Shown here piece by piece: positions 46,055 through 57,562 of a DNA stretch of 64,000 nt (its first letter is position 1; the number at the start of each line of letters is the position of its first letter). Source of the stretch: Amyloporia xantha (lineage: Eukaryota; Basidiomycota; Agaricomycetes; Polyporales; Adustoporiaceae); assembly GCA_036971615.1 (NCBI GenBank), contig JAYKKR010000006.1, positions 1,860,001-1,924,000 on the forward strand, in the 5' to 3' direction. The position numbers and the translations under genes were made by a program. The notes beneath the pieces are model-generated. The model ran no database searches. It was given only the letters and a program-made list of their open reading frames with translations, and was not told the origin of the DNA.

Positions 46055-47576
46055 TTACAGATACATCTCTGCGGGATCTTGAACGTTGGGATACCCAAAC
46101 AGGAAATTAGGAGCATCCTCAATATCACCGGCATCGTCATTGTCACCACCGTCGGCTGCGCATGGCTCTGCAGCATCCGGACTGAGCAGCCATTCAGGCT
46201 CTAAGTTGCCACCCACCCTCTCCCTGACATCAATCCATGACTTACGAAATTGGAACCACAGCCCGCCAAAGATCGATGCCTGCTCTTCAGCATATGCACG
46301 CAGGCCCTCAGTGAGGCCGGGTTCAGTGTCCATCCGCAACCCTGCCTTCCCTCTCCACCAGCGCGTCTTCCACTCAAAATACGCAAGCACACGCCGCATC
46401 TCCTCTGGGAGTAATTTGACCTCTTCTCCCCACCGCCTGACTTGAGCCCTCGCCTGCAACCACTCAATGTGCAGGGCAGCATTCAGTGTTGTGTCATCTC
46501 CAGAGCCGGGTGCCATCCATATCCACGATAACTTTCGACGGCCCTCTGCTGGGCCCTTCCGCTTCGACCTCCTCCGTATAGAGTCTGGGTCGTCGTCTTG
46601 CATGCCCCGGATGTCGTCGTCATTGAGAACCTGGAATTCTCGCTCCCATGGACCACCCTTGGTGATACGGAGCAGGGCCAGTCGAGCTCGACAGTACTTC
46701 TCGGCACATGCCGTAATCTTCTCCAGATGGGTCGTGATCTGTTGGCGGGCACGCGTATTCGGGCCCTGGTACCTGACATTAGCACGCTTGTATTGCAAGA
46801 GGCGATCCTTGACATGCAGCTTGTTGCGAAGTTCTTCCAAAGCATCACGACATTGCGCTTCACGCAGTTGGGCCTCCTTTGATGCCAGCGAGCTTGAACA
46901 ACCGGCGGCACGCTGGGCAGGACTGAGTTCGGATGGTAGCAGGAGTGTGGTGTCTTCAACATGCTCAGCATCGACAACACCCATGCCGCTGTCAAGCAGA
47001 TGTCCAACACAGGGCATGTAGAGGGCTTGTATCTCGCGCAGATGGCTGAGGCTGCGCCAGAGCGTTGTTCTCCACTCCATGAGATGCAGCTCCTGGGTGG
47101 GAGTTGATTTCCTGGCATCCTTCCGAAGACGTACCCTACGGGCTAATCAATGTTTGAGACATATGAATAGACTGCGAATACTTACAATTGATCCTCCAGC
47201 TCCAGTGCGCTGGTGACGTACGTCACCTCGCTCACTTGTTGCATTGAGAGCAGCGGGCGAACACTAATCTCAGCCTGCTCTTCTTGAACAATTGCACGCC
47301 GTATCTGTGCCTCTGTCGGACCTGAATATACACATGAGAGATGGCCACATCAGCAGCAGCATGAGACATACCTGAGACCAGATTCTCATATGGATCAGGT
47401 AGGCCATGGTCACCTTCCCATGCGAAGACCTCCATGTCCCAAGCCTCCGTCGTATCCTTCTGCAGCGAGGCAGTGAATGCGGCGAACATCTCATCCTGTT
47501 CCTCAAACACCTCAAATGCCTTCACCAGGCACAGCCGCAGCGTCTCCCCTAAGGTGACGACCTTCCGCCAGTTCGA
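46055..47576 (-). pseudogene. KDZ transposase C, C-terminal segment of a split gene
   Basis: The segment resumes the KDZ reading right at the family T boundary: SNWRKVVTLGETLRLCLVKA, then EMFAAFTASL and VFAWEGDHGLPDPYENL. After introns near 47320 and 47140 it reads MEWRTTLWRSLSHLREIQAL, LRNKLHVKDRLLQYKRAN, KLSWIWMAPGSGDD and VRRWGEEVKLLPEEMRRVLAYF, ending at the TAA at 46055-46057. This is the conserved KDZ C-terminal tail. Apart from the insertion I see no lesion. It completes the N-terminal segment at 53540-55503. Confidence 0.85.
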
Positions 47577-49565
47577 CATCAGGAAAAACCCCTTTGGCCC
47601 TAGGTTGACCTAGGAGTGACCTAGGCTGCCCTAGGGCACTCAGAGCACCCAGAGTACTCAGAGCACTCAGAGCAACCCAGGTTGCTCTTAGAGAAAAGTT
47701 ATTTAGGTTTTGGAACCCAGATTGACCTGAGTCAGACCTGCTCAGGATATACCATATTTCAGTCTCAATATCCTTGGGATCACTTCATTTCACACTTATG
47801 AAAGACAGCATATAAATATATTCAGATATAATACAATACAGATGTGATACAAATAAATATAACATGTATTTGTGAAATACTAGAAGGAGAAATATGCGAG
47901 GCACTTACCATTCATTACTATCAATACAATATAATAACTTTCAGTAAAGAGCTTCAGAAGCAAGACAACAGACTTACTCACATTACAATCTCAGATGGAA
48001 TTGAAGCATAGGCAGATGGTGAAAAGAATTGTGAAGTTTAAGAACAACTGAGAGATTGAAGTATGAATGGAAGATCAATATGAGCTTAGACATGTCCACT
48101 CACCAATTGCTACAACTTCTCAGAGAGAGAGAGAGTGCACACTGAGTACAAGTAATACCTGTCATGCACAGTGATACGTCAGCATCACTGGCAGCTTTGA
48201 AAAGATGAGTAGACTTACTTTGTATTGTCACTGTATGGCTATAGCCAGTACTTATAAGTGAAACTATAGTTGGAGATGAAGAAAGAAGACATACACTTAT
48301 CACCTTTCAGGTCAACAGCATCCAACCAGTCCTGTGACGTGTTACTCCTCATGCCAGCCCAGAGATAGCTTAGATAGTATAAGTAAGGCAACAGACCAGA
48401 TGAGCACCCAGAAGATCAGAGAAAGAGATAAATAGACCAGAGGCAGCCAAAGTAGAAGTGATAGCAGGACAGCAAAGGCGAGAGTGAAGGAGTTAGAAGA
48501 GAAATGAGCGCAGTGACTGCTGTGGAATGAAGACGTGGCAGATCATGTGAATGTCATGTGACCTTCCCAATAAGGAAGCATGCCCCGGCACGCTTCCTTA
48601 TATGGAAGGTCACATGACCTTTAACCAGTGCATCGTAACACGCTCATTTCTTACATTTAAAGCCTCTGTTACCTCAATATTGCTCATGCTATCCCTGGAT
48701 CTGGTCTTTTGTATCAATTAGAATGTACAGAATACATATTCTAAGTGCTATACTGTGTCAATACCACCTTATCATTGCTCTTTTTCATAGTAACTATTTG
48801 TCCACTTGTATTCTCTATTATGAGAACAATTCTACTCTCAGACGTCTTAAGCACAGATTGCTGGTGAAGAAAAATTGTTCTGTCTTCATACTGCTCATAT
48901 TCTATGATATATTTGTTAGTCATAGTTTTTGCTACTGGTAAAGTGAATGGCTTAGCATTTGATTGAAAAACCACTACATTTGGTGTAAATGGTTGGATAC
49001 ATATATATACCAAACTGTCTGCAAATATTATGACATGGTTCAGAGTGCAAAATTACACAAAATCATTGAGTAAGCACACCATACAGTCACTATAGCCTAC
49101 TCTATGTCAAAATCTGTGCTCTGCCAGTCTCCCAGTGTCTCCTGCATCGCCTCAGTGCTCCTATGGCATGTTTCCATTGTTATCCTTCTATTGTATCTGT
49201 TCTAGGACTTTATAGCTCGTTCTAGGCTTATGCCACTCACTCCATTGTATTGGTGCCACAGTGGCACAATGCACACTTTGAGTGGCAGTGGCACAATACA
49301 CCTTCTGTCCATTGTGCCACTCCCCATTGTTCTACTTCCATTGTGCCACCCTCTATTGTTCTCTATCTCTATTGTTCTCTATCATATATATAGGCCCTAG
49401 AGTCCTCAGCCTGGTCCCCACCAGTTGCTTACTTTGGACTCTAGGTATGTTGTATCCCTTACATCCTTAATACACCAGTTGCTTACTTTGGACTCTAGCC
49501 CACTTGTGGCTCTCTCAGTCCCTTAGTGCTGCGCCTTAGCTGTTAGCTGCGCCTTAGCCATTTGA

Positions 49566-52500
49566 CACTCTATAGGGAGAGATATGGGTGAAATTTTTAT
49601 TTCTTAGTAAAGAGAGCGGACGTCGGCCGACACCCTCGCTATAGCCTACAGTCAAGGGTCGGCCGAGGGCTATAATATAGCCTGCAGATACAGCGCGGCC
49701 GAGTGCGCCATATTTCTGTGGTATATTCTCGCCTTCAAGTAGTGTCGGCCGAGAGGGTATAATATAGCCTTTAGATACGGCGCCGCCGAGTGCGCCATAT
49801 TTCCATAGTGTATTCTCGCCTTCAAGTAGTGTCGGCCGAGAGGGTATAATATAGCCTTTAGATATGGCCCGGCCGAGTGCGCCATATTTCTGTGGTATAT
49901 TCTCGCCTTCAAGTAGTGTCGGCCGAGGGCTATAATATAGCCTTTAGATACGGCACGGCCAACTGCGCCATAAACTCTAGCTATATTTCAGCATGGCGCA
50001 GCTTGATAGAGCATGGCACTTTGTTGGGAATTTAATCCTAAAGCTCTGCAAACTGCACAGCTTTTTTGGGAATTTGATGGCACAGTTGTCCAAAGCATGG
50101 CGCTTTTTTGAAAATCTCATGGTGCAGCTTGGTAGAGCATGGCGCTTTTAGGGGGAATGTCATGGCACAACTTTGTAAAGCATGGCACATTTTTTTGGGA
50201 ATTTTATGGCGCTTTTTTGACAGTCTCATGGTGCAGCTCTCCAAAGCATGGCACTTTTTTGACAGTCTCATGGTGTAGCGCTCTAAAGCATGGTGCTTTG
50301 TTGGGATTCTCATGGCACCACTTTATAAAGCATGGCGCATTTTTGAGAATCTCATGGCGCAGCTTTGTAAAGCATGGCGCTTTTTTGCAAATTTGATAGC
50401 GCTTTTTTGACAGTCTCATGGCGCACTTCTCCAAAGCATGGCGCTTGCTTGGATATCTCATGGCGCAGCTTTGCAGAGCATGGCGCATTCTTGAGAATCT
50501 CATGGCACAGCTTTGTAAAGCATGGTGCTTTTTTTGCAAATTTAATGGTGCTTTTTTGACAGTGTCATGCTGCACTTCTCCAAAGCATGGCATAGCTCTC
50601 CCAAACATGGCGCTTTTTTGGCGCTTTTTTGTAATTTCATGGCGCTTTTTTGACAGTCTCATGGTGCACTTCCCCAAAGCATGGCATAGCTCTCCCAAGC
50701 ATGGCACTTTTTTGGGAATCTTATGGCACAGCTTTATAAAGCATGGCTCTTTTGTGCGAACTTCATGGCGCTTTTTTGACAGTCTCAAGGCGCAGCTTTG
50801 AGAGGATGGCACTTTCTTGGATATCTCATGGCGCACTTCTCCAAAGCATGGCGCAGCTCTCCCAAGCATGGCGCTTTCTTGGATATCTCATAGCGCAGCT
50901 TTGCAGAGCATGGTGCTTTTTTGGGAATGTCATGGCGGAGATTTGTAAAGCATAGCACTCTTTGGAAATTTCATGGTGCTTTTCTGACAGTCCCAAGGTA
51001 CAGCTCTCCAAAGCATGGCACTTTTTGGACAATCTTGTGGCACAGCTCTTCTAAGCATGGCGCTTTTTGGACAGTCTCATGGCATAGCTCTCCAAAGCAT
51101 GGTGCTTTGTTGGGATTCTCATGGCGCAGCTTTGTAAAGCATTGCACATTTGTGAGAATCTCATGGCGCAGCTTTGCAGAGCATGGCGCTTTTTTGGATT
51201 TCTCATGGCGCAGCTCTCCAAAGCATGGCGCAGCTCTTCCAAGCATGGCGCTTTGTTAGGATTCTCATGGCGCAGCTTTGCAGAGCATGGTGCTTTTTTG
51301 GATTTCTCATGGCGCAGCTTTGTAAAGCATGGCGTGTTTATGGCATAACACAGTGCTTTTTTTTGGAATTCCACAGGCTGCTCTGCAGATCATGGCACAT
51401 TTGTGAGAATGTCATGGTGCAGCTTTTTAAAGTATGGGGTATTTGTGTAAAGTTTGTGGTGCACCCCTGCATGATAATGCTTTGTAAAGTATGGTGGTCC
51501 TCTGTAGTATCATACATAGGCTAGTCATGGTTGCTTTTCAAGGTTCAAATTCACCCTTTTGCTTCACATCTTTGTGCTTGTTTCCTATGCAGTTGCCTAA
51601 ACATGCAATCTGGAATGGGCATCTAGAGATCCTGCAACCCAATGGATGCATAATTTGAAGTACCACCCCTGGGGCATAAGTTCTTTTGCATGATTGATAC
51701 AAAATTGGCATCACTCTTTACAGCCTATAAAGCTGCACCATACAAAAATGCACTAAGCTTTACAAGCTGTGCCAGGAGATTCTCAAAAACACGCCATGCT
51801 TTACAAAGCTGCGCCATGAGAAATCCAAAAAAGCACCATGCTCTGCAAAGCTGCACCATGAGAATCCTAACAAAGCGCCATGCTTGGAAGAGCTGCGCCA
51901 TGCTTTGGAGAGCTGCGCCATGAGAAATCCAAAAAAGCGCCATGCTCTGCAAAGCTGCGCCATGAGATTCTCACAAATGTGCAATGCTTTACAAAGCTGC
52001 GCCATGAGAATCCCAACAAAGCACCATGCTTTGGAGAGCTATGCCATGAGACTGTCCAAAAAGCGCCATGCTTAGAAGAGCTGTGCCACAAGATTGTCCA
52101 AAAAGTGCCATGCTTTGGAGAGCTGTACCTTGGGACTGTCAGAAAAGCACCATGAAATTTCCAAAGAGTGCTATGCTTTACAAATCTCCGCCATGACATT
52201 CCCAAAAAAGCACCATGCTCTGCAAAGCTGCGCTATGAGATATCCAAGAAAGCGCCATGCTTGGGAGAGCTGCGCCATGCTTTGGAGAAGTGCGCCATGA
52301 GATATCCAAGAAAGTGCCATCCTCTCAAAGCTGCGCCTTGAGACTGTCAAAAAAGCGCCATGAAGTTCGCACAAAAGAGCCATGCTTTATAAAGCTGTGC
52401 CATAAGATTCCCAAAAAGTGCCATGCTTGGGAGAGCTATGCCATGCTTTGGGGAAGTGCACCATGAGACTGTCAAAAAGCGCCATGAAATTACAAAAAGC

Positions 52501-53379
52501 GCCAAAAAGCGCCATGTTTGGGAGAGCTATGCCATGCTTTGGAGAAGTGCAGCATGACACTGTCAAAAAAGCACCATTAAATTTGCAAAAAAAGCACCAT
52601 GCTTTACAAAGCTGTGCCATGAGATTCTCAAGAATGCGCCATGCTCTGCAAAGCTGCGCCATGAGATATCCAAGCAAGCGCCATGCTTTGGAGAAGTGCG
52701 CCATGAGACTGTCAAAAAGCGCTATCAAATTTGCAAAAAAGCGCCATGCTTTACAAAGCTGCGCCATGAGATTCTCAAAAATGCGCCATGCTTTATAAAG
52801 TGGTGCCATGAGAATCCCAACAAAGCACCATGCTTTAGAGCGCTACACCATGAGACTGTCAAAAAGTGCCATGCTTTGGAGAGCTGCACCATGAGACTGT
52901 CAAAAAAGCGCCATAAAATTCCCAAAAAAATGTGCCATGCTTTACAAAGTTGTGCCATGACATTCCCCCTAAAAGCGCCATGCTCTACCAAGCTGCACCA
53001 TGAGATTTTCAAAAAGCGCCATGCTTTGGACAACTGTGCCATCAAATTCCCAAAAAAGCTGTGCAGTTTGCAGAGCTTTAGGATTAAATTCCCAACAAAG
53101 TGCCATGCTCTATCAAGCTGCGCCATGCTGAAATATAGCTAGAGTTTATGGCGCAGTTGGCCGTGCCGTATCTAAAGGCTATATTATAGCCCTCGGCCGA
53201 CACTACTTGAAGGCGAGAATATACCACAGAAATATGGCGCACTCGGCCGCGCTGTATCTGCAGGCTATATTATAGCCCTCGGCCGACCCTTGACTGTAGG
53301 CTATAGCGAGGGTGTCAGCCGACGTCCGCTCTCCTTACAAAGTAATAAGAATTTCACCCATATCTCTCCCTATAGAGTA
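49566..53379. repeat. 3.8 kb minisatellite palindrome
   Basis: Left arm 49566-51335 and right arm about 51785-53379 are inverted copies around a loop of about 450 nt. Each arm has an outer 87 bp minisatellite and an inner array of a 42 bp unit (ATGGCGCAGCTTTG and GCATGGCGC words). Inner positions pair with sum 103126, outer ones with about 102946; the difference of about 180 equals two extra 87 bp units in the left arm. The 42 bp unit is a multiple of three, so open frames of up to about 220 residues appear on both strands; I treat these as artefacts. Confidence 0.85.
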
Positions 53380-53402
53380 GGCTATAATGACTGAATGGGC
53401 TC
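53140..53402 (+). repeat. 87 bp minisatellite, copy at the palindrome's right edge
   Basis: One to two 87 bp units plus the tail TCTCTCCCTATAGAGTAGGC, nearly identical over about 70 bp to 41780-41849, including the last bases ATGACTGAATGGGCTC, after which the two loci diverge. Confidence 0.8.
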
Positions 53403-53539
53403 GAGTAAGAGATGTGTCAAATCTCAAAGCCACCCAAGTTGACCTGGTGTAACCTGAGATGACCTGAGACAACCTGAGAAATCTCAGGTCTGCCAGAGTG
53501 ACCCAGGTGAACCTAGAGCAAAAGTGTTTTTCCTGATAG

Positions 53540-55503
53540 AGTAGCCCCACTGATCATCTAACATGCCCTGTCTCATGCCTGGGCCCATCCCCCTTGTACT
53601 GTTGGCTATTGGCTGGATTTGCCACCAACGCCGCTCGATTCCCTTGCCATCCGTCCGTCCGACGCCCGCCATGTAATTGAGGGAGAACTTGTTATGATCC
53701 TTACGCTTATGGCCGTACCAGTGTAGCTTTGGAATTCCGTAGGCAATCGTTCCCTCCGGAAGCGGGATCTGCAGATGGGCAGGGAAAGACTCGAGCCGCT
53801 CCAGAAGGTGCACGGACCATTGGCATGCAATATCATAGGTGACCGTTTTGCGAACCCACTTGTGATAGGCCATTGCAGAGGCAAATACATAGTCGATATT
53901 GACATATCTTGATGCTGGTCAGGCCGAGTCACTAAGGGAAATCTAGTACTACATACCTTTCTCCCTTCTGAAGGTCCCCAACACCAGTCTTGAGCATGAA
54001 TTCGTGTCGCCCACAGATGGCTGCGCAGACACCCGTCGCGTCATAACCCTTTGAATACTTTGTATTTGCATGATCCAACGCTGCGAGCTCAGTGCACGTC
54101 GATATCTAAAGGAAACATCAGCATGGCTAGACTAATAGATAGATATCAGACAGCTTACGTCGTCCTGATTTGGATGCTTGGCTATTTCTGACTTGTAACC
54201 TTCGTCCTCCACAAAGTATGCCCAGCCCCCACCAATGATTGGGTCCTTGGTCTTGTTTGACACGTTTCGACGCTTCAGTCTGAAGCATGCGTCGATTGCT
54301 ACAGTGAGAGCGTAGAGATATCGAAGATCATCCGACACCGACTCCAAGTTGTCCGGTAAGTTGATACCCAGGATCGGACAGGCGGGGCATTCGACAGCCA
54401 GTTCACCAGGCCGTGTCCCTTTTGTGCCAGACGGTTCGTGGCCTTGTCCAGCCCGCTTGAGCAACTTGAGATGGCGCCACTGATGGACGACGCGCATGAA
54501 TGCAGCATAGCGATTCTTGAGTTTGAATTGGCCGCAGTTGTCTGTGAGACGGGCCAAGCCCTCATAGTAGTCGTACATGGAGATTTTCGCCTGGACACTT
54601 TGAACATGGTAGTGGTCCAGAAGACGAAACGTGAAAGCTGTCGCGGGTTCAGCGATTGTAGCTGGATAGAGCTCACAACGGAGTAGCTGCTGGCGGAGAG
54701 AACCAACGGCACCCGCTTTGTCGCACGCGCAGAATTTGAGGACAACTTCGTGCAGGCCGTTCGTGTGTATGATGGTGAATGTTTGGCACGTTTGACATGG
54801 AGAACAGCACACGGTCCCGTCCGAGTGTCCCAGCTGGATTGCAAGACCAAGGTCTCGCAAGGTGGTGTGAAGAAAGGTGCACCTATGCCATTGCTACGTG
54901 AGGACAATTAGCTCACTGCGCCTCACTCTGACGAGGCTCTCACCTTAACGCGATGCAGCGGGGAGAGCAGGTGTTGCTTGACAATGCACCCTTCGCATAG
55001 CAATGGACCAGGGAGACAATCCATGCATCTTATTGAAGCTGCACGCGGGGGTGTACCAGGAGGACAGCAGGGGCACTCAGGCGCTGTGAAATCGCCACGC
55101 CCTTCCGCACGACATAGCTCGTCCAGGAATTCATCCCTGAGCGGAAGCCAGGAGGACATAGGATTGTCCTGGCCGCTGTCAGCGCATGCATGGGATTTGC
55201 TCACAAAATACTCACTGAGTTGTTGTACCGCCTCGCCGGACAATCCCCCAAGTCTTCCATCTGACCAGCATCATCAAGCTCAGGCTCTGGAAATATAGCC
55301 TCTCAGTCGCGCACAGGAGAAGGTGGGCGTGTAGCAGATGGGGTAGAAGAGAGCGATACGGAGTCAGCATGTCGAAGGAAACGCCATCGGTCAATGGATG
55401 AGTGGTCAACTGTGAAGTCGGTGGCTGGCTGCTTCTCCAAGTCAGCCAGTGTAAAATGGAAGTCCTGCGTAGATGCAGCATCCAAGTCACGCTTGCGCTT
55501 CAT
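53540..55503 (-). pseudogene. KDZ transposase C, N-terminal and core segment of a split gene
   Basis: The ATG at 55503 gives MKRKRDLDAASTQDFHFTLA. After introns the CxC2 cluster follows (CPCCPPGTP, IRCMDCLPGPLLCEGCIVK, LSPLHRVK; about 55100-54960), then MRDLGLAIQLGHSDG, CPACPILGINLPDNLE and AIDACFRLKRRNVSNK (first catalytic Asp, near 54290). The core continues ICGRHEFMLKTGVGDLQKGER, VTYDIACQWSVHLLERL (second Asp), IPKLHWYGHKRKDHNKF, GIERRWWQIQP (Glu) and STRGMGPGMRQGMLDDQWGY, where the family T element cuts in. All three catalytic acids are present. The start is divergent from the TET/JBP gene, so both may share a promoter of under 300 bp. Confidence 0.88.
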
Positions 55504-55631
55504 GGCGCACCAGCTGGCAGTATAGGCCTGGCAGGACACGACCGCCCATGTCACCTGTCACGCATCACATGGGTGCGACTGCAGGCCCGCCAGGCATCGG
55601 TGAAGGCTGCGCGCACATCGAGAGGCGGCCT

Positions 55632-57287
55632 ATGGGGACGGTGAGTTATACTTCATTCTTGCCGTGCAGCGCTGTTGTGCCTAGCGTGGATCTGACTTTG
55701 GAACCCGGATGGCACCTACAGTGCTGCATTGTGCACGATTATTTACTACGGACAAGCGCTGATGAATTGTATCGTACAGGGATGTATGGGACTCGCCGAA
55801 CGCGCTCTGGGGTGGAATACTCTCCATGGACATTTCAGCTAGGGCAGCCCCTTCATGCGCCTGAGACTTTTGACCTACCCACAGAGGTCGAGTCCGCTAT
55901 GGCACAAGAACAACTTTATGCGGACTTCCCAGCCCTTGATCCCGACGATCCGACAATTGGCCCATCCTGCATGTCTACAGACACTGCACAACCCCCACAT
56001 TCCTGCACGCGCCCATCCCCTAAACTACCTGCCACAAAAGAGGCGTATCATCAGAAGCGCCGTAGTCAGGCGCGTCAAAAGGCTGCTCGCGACGCAGCAC
56101 AGCAGCAGAACCATTCCTACCTCAAGGCTGTAGCCGTGAAGAGGCGTCATGCTGCTACCACCTACCAATTGCCGGCACCTTTGACCACGGCGCTGAGCGA
56201 CGCATTCCGGCACGATCTAGAAGCCCGCTTAGACAACCTACGTGCGGAGTCTACAGCAGCATCGCTTGACATGCAAGATGTTCCCGTTGCTTCCACAGCC
56301 TTCGTAGGCCGGCGCCTTGAGAAGACGGCAGAGGATTGTGTGGAAGAAGACCTACCCACATTCATGGCTAAGCACGACTTCGAGTATGTTGAGTGGGATG
56401 GCTGCCAATGCCGTCCGCTATTAGACAGGGATGGCCGTGTTTTCGCTGTGCTGGCTGGTCGACCAAGGGATTCTGAGTGGGATAAAGTGGCAGCAGGAGC
56501 GGCCGAGGCGATCCGCACAGCGCAGGATCGCTCGTCGTTCGACATGAAGCACAGGGAGCACAGGAGAGGGAACTACCCCGCGCACTCTGTGGGTATATCA
56601 TACGGTGGAGGCCAGACGGTGAGTAGCCACACTGTTAGTGCTCCCATTTTATCTGAGTGTCTACAGAAGGTCGGCAACTTGGTGAACAGCGCGAAAAACA
56701 CTGCCAACCTATATTCTCTTCTCAACAATCCAGACGTCTGTAGGCTTGCGAATTTCGGCAGCGGTGTCCTCAAGCTGTTTGCCCCTCAGCTCTACTCCTA
56801 CTATGCTGAAACCATCTCCCAGCTAAGGGCGTGGGACCCACAGCTGCGCCTGAATTTTGACAACAATGTATTCGGCGCAGCCACTTTCAACTTTGGGCCG
56901 CGCGTGGTCACTCACCTGCACACGGACCATCTGAATTTACCGTGGGGATGGTGCGCCGTCACTGCCTTAGGGAGGTTCAGCCCGGCTCATGGAGGACACC
57001 TTGTGCTCTGGGATCTCAAGATGGTCATTGAATTTCCTCCCAGTGCTACAATTCTGATACCGTCTGCCATTCTTCGACATTCCAATATATCTATTCATGA
57101 GCACGAGCAGCGCTCCTCCTTCACACAGTATTCTGCTGGCGGTCTCTTCCGGTGGGTTGAATGCGGGTTCCAATCTCAGAAGGCATTTGAAGCTGCAGGA
57201 GGAGATATGAAGGTCTTCGGAATAGATAGATGGCGTAAAGGGCTGGATATGCTGTCGAAGTGGTCGGACCTCTTGGCCAGTACTTAG
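55632..57287 (+). CDS. TET/JBP-family 2-oxoglutarate/Fe(II) dioxygenase (probable 5mC or T oxidase)
   Basis: Dioxygenases of this family use 2-oxoglutarate and Fe(II) to oxidise 5-methylcytosine or thymine in DNA. The double-stranded beta-helix motifs are clear: FGAATFNFGP, then HTD with the Fe ligands His (56919-56921) and Asp (56925-56927), NLPWGWCAVTALGRF, GGHLVLWDLKMVIEFPP, ILIPSAILRHSN with the distal His (57078-57080), and RSSFTQYSAGGLFRWVECGF with the 2-oxoglutarate-binding Arg (57111-57113). This matches the fungal TET/JBP set linked to KDZ elements. The N-terminal half is basic and Ala/Gln-rich (HQKRRSQARQKAARDAA). An in-phase 48 nt intron is likely at 56619-56666, giving about 535 residues. 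The frame is open from an ATG at 55473, but that overlaps the divergent transposase start, so 55632 (or 55782) is preferred. No lesion is seen; all catalytic residues are present. Confidence 0.88.
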   Translation: MGTVSYTSFLPCSAVVPSVDLTLEPGWHLQCCIVHDYLLRTSADELYRTGMYGTRRTRSGVEYSPWTFQLGQPLHAPETFDLPTEVESAMAQEQLYADFPALDPDDPTIGPSCMSTDTAQPPHSCTRPSPKLPATKEAYHQKRRSQARQKAARDAAQQQNHSYLKAVAVKRRHAATTYQLPAPLTTALSDAFRHDLEARLDNLRAESTAASLDMQDVPVASTAFVGRRLEKTAEDCVEEDLPTFMAKHDFEYVEWDGCQCRPLLDRDGRVFAVLAGRPRDSEWDKVAAGAAEAIRTAQDRSSFDMKHREHRRGNYPAHSVGISYGGGQTVSSHTVSAPILSECLQKVGNLVNSAKNTANLYSLLNNPDVCRLANFGSGVLKLFAPQLYSYYAETISQLRAWDPQLRLNFDNNVFGAATFNFGPRVVTHLHTDHLNLPWGWCAVTALGRFSPAHGGHLVLWDLKMVIEFPPSATILIPSAILRHSNISIHEHEQRSSFTQYSAGGLFRWVECGFQSQKAFEAAGGDMKVFGIDRWRKGLDMLSKWSDLLAST

Positions 57288-57356
57288 AGCAGGATATATT
57301 GTCATCATTGAATCCAACAGTTTATCTACGCTATGCTTGAGGGGAACGTATCGACA

Positions 57357-57412
57357 TGTAAGACAAATGTAAGACAAATGTAAGATGAGTGTAAGACGAG
57401 TGTAAGATGAAT
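57357..57412 (+). repeat. Five 11 bp tandem units (TGTAAGACAAA type)
   Basis: Units read TGTAAGACAAA twice, then TGTAAGATGAG, TGTAAGACGAG and TGTAAGATGAA. The centre of the hairpin element (11126-11181 and mirror 10946-11002) has the same 11 bp type, TGTAAGACTCA. Confidence 0.75.
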
Positions 57413-57562
57413 GTTGCGTACAGTTGAACTTTTGTCTCACGTGCCAGCTGTAGGCCGATAGTCCCTCCCCTGCGTTCCTCCTGCATGTCTTGTCGACGTC
57501 CTGCCACCTCATCACATTCTACCTTGTCGATTATACTCACTGCTGCATCATCTCCTTCGCTG

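Larger units (their letters stand above)
47577..53539. mobile_element. Complete family T element (5.96 kb) inserted in KDZ-C
   Basis: The element starts CATCAGGAAAAAC and ends GTTTTTCCTGATA, with the 2 bp duplication GA on both sides (47575-47576 and 53540-53541). Removing it joins the KDZ codons for GGCTAC and TCGAACTGG, that is GYSNW, the expected KDZ sequence. Inside each end are repeated words (CTCAGAG, CCTAGG, CCTGAG). 47710-49560 is AT-rich and non-coding, with minus-strand donors such as GTGAGT and GTAAGT followed by short introns; near 49420-49500 a 25 bp word is repeated exactly. 49566-53379 is a nested palindrome; without it the element would be about 2.1 kb. Confidence 0.8.

Noticed and set aside
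1756..47600. TCAGGAAAAA termini at 1768 and 47577 as the two ends of one 46 kb KDZ element
   Set aside because: KDZ coding resumes on the outer side of the 47577-53539 unit, so these ends face the other way: they close small non-coding elements, not a large KDZ element.
49400..49560. Possible solo LTR (TATA-like box, exact 25 bp repeat, TAG-rich words)
   Set aside because: No TG...CA boundaries or target duplication could be set; left as part of family T interior.
49980..53130. Open frames of 90-220 residues with MAQLCKAW-type repeats on both strands
   Set aside because: They come from a 42 bp tandem unit, mirror each other across the palindrome and have no non-repetitive part, so I do not call them genes.
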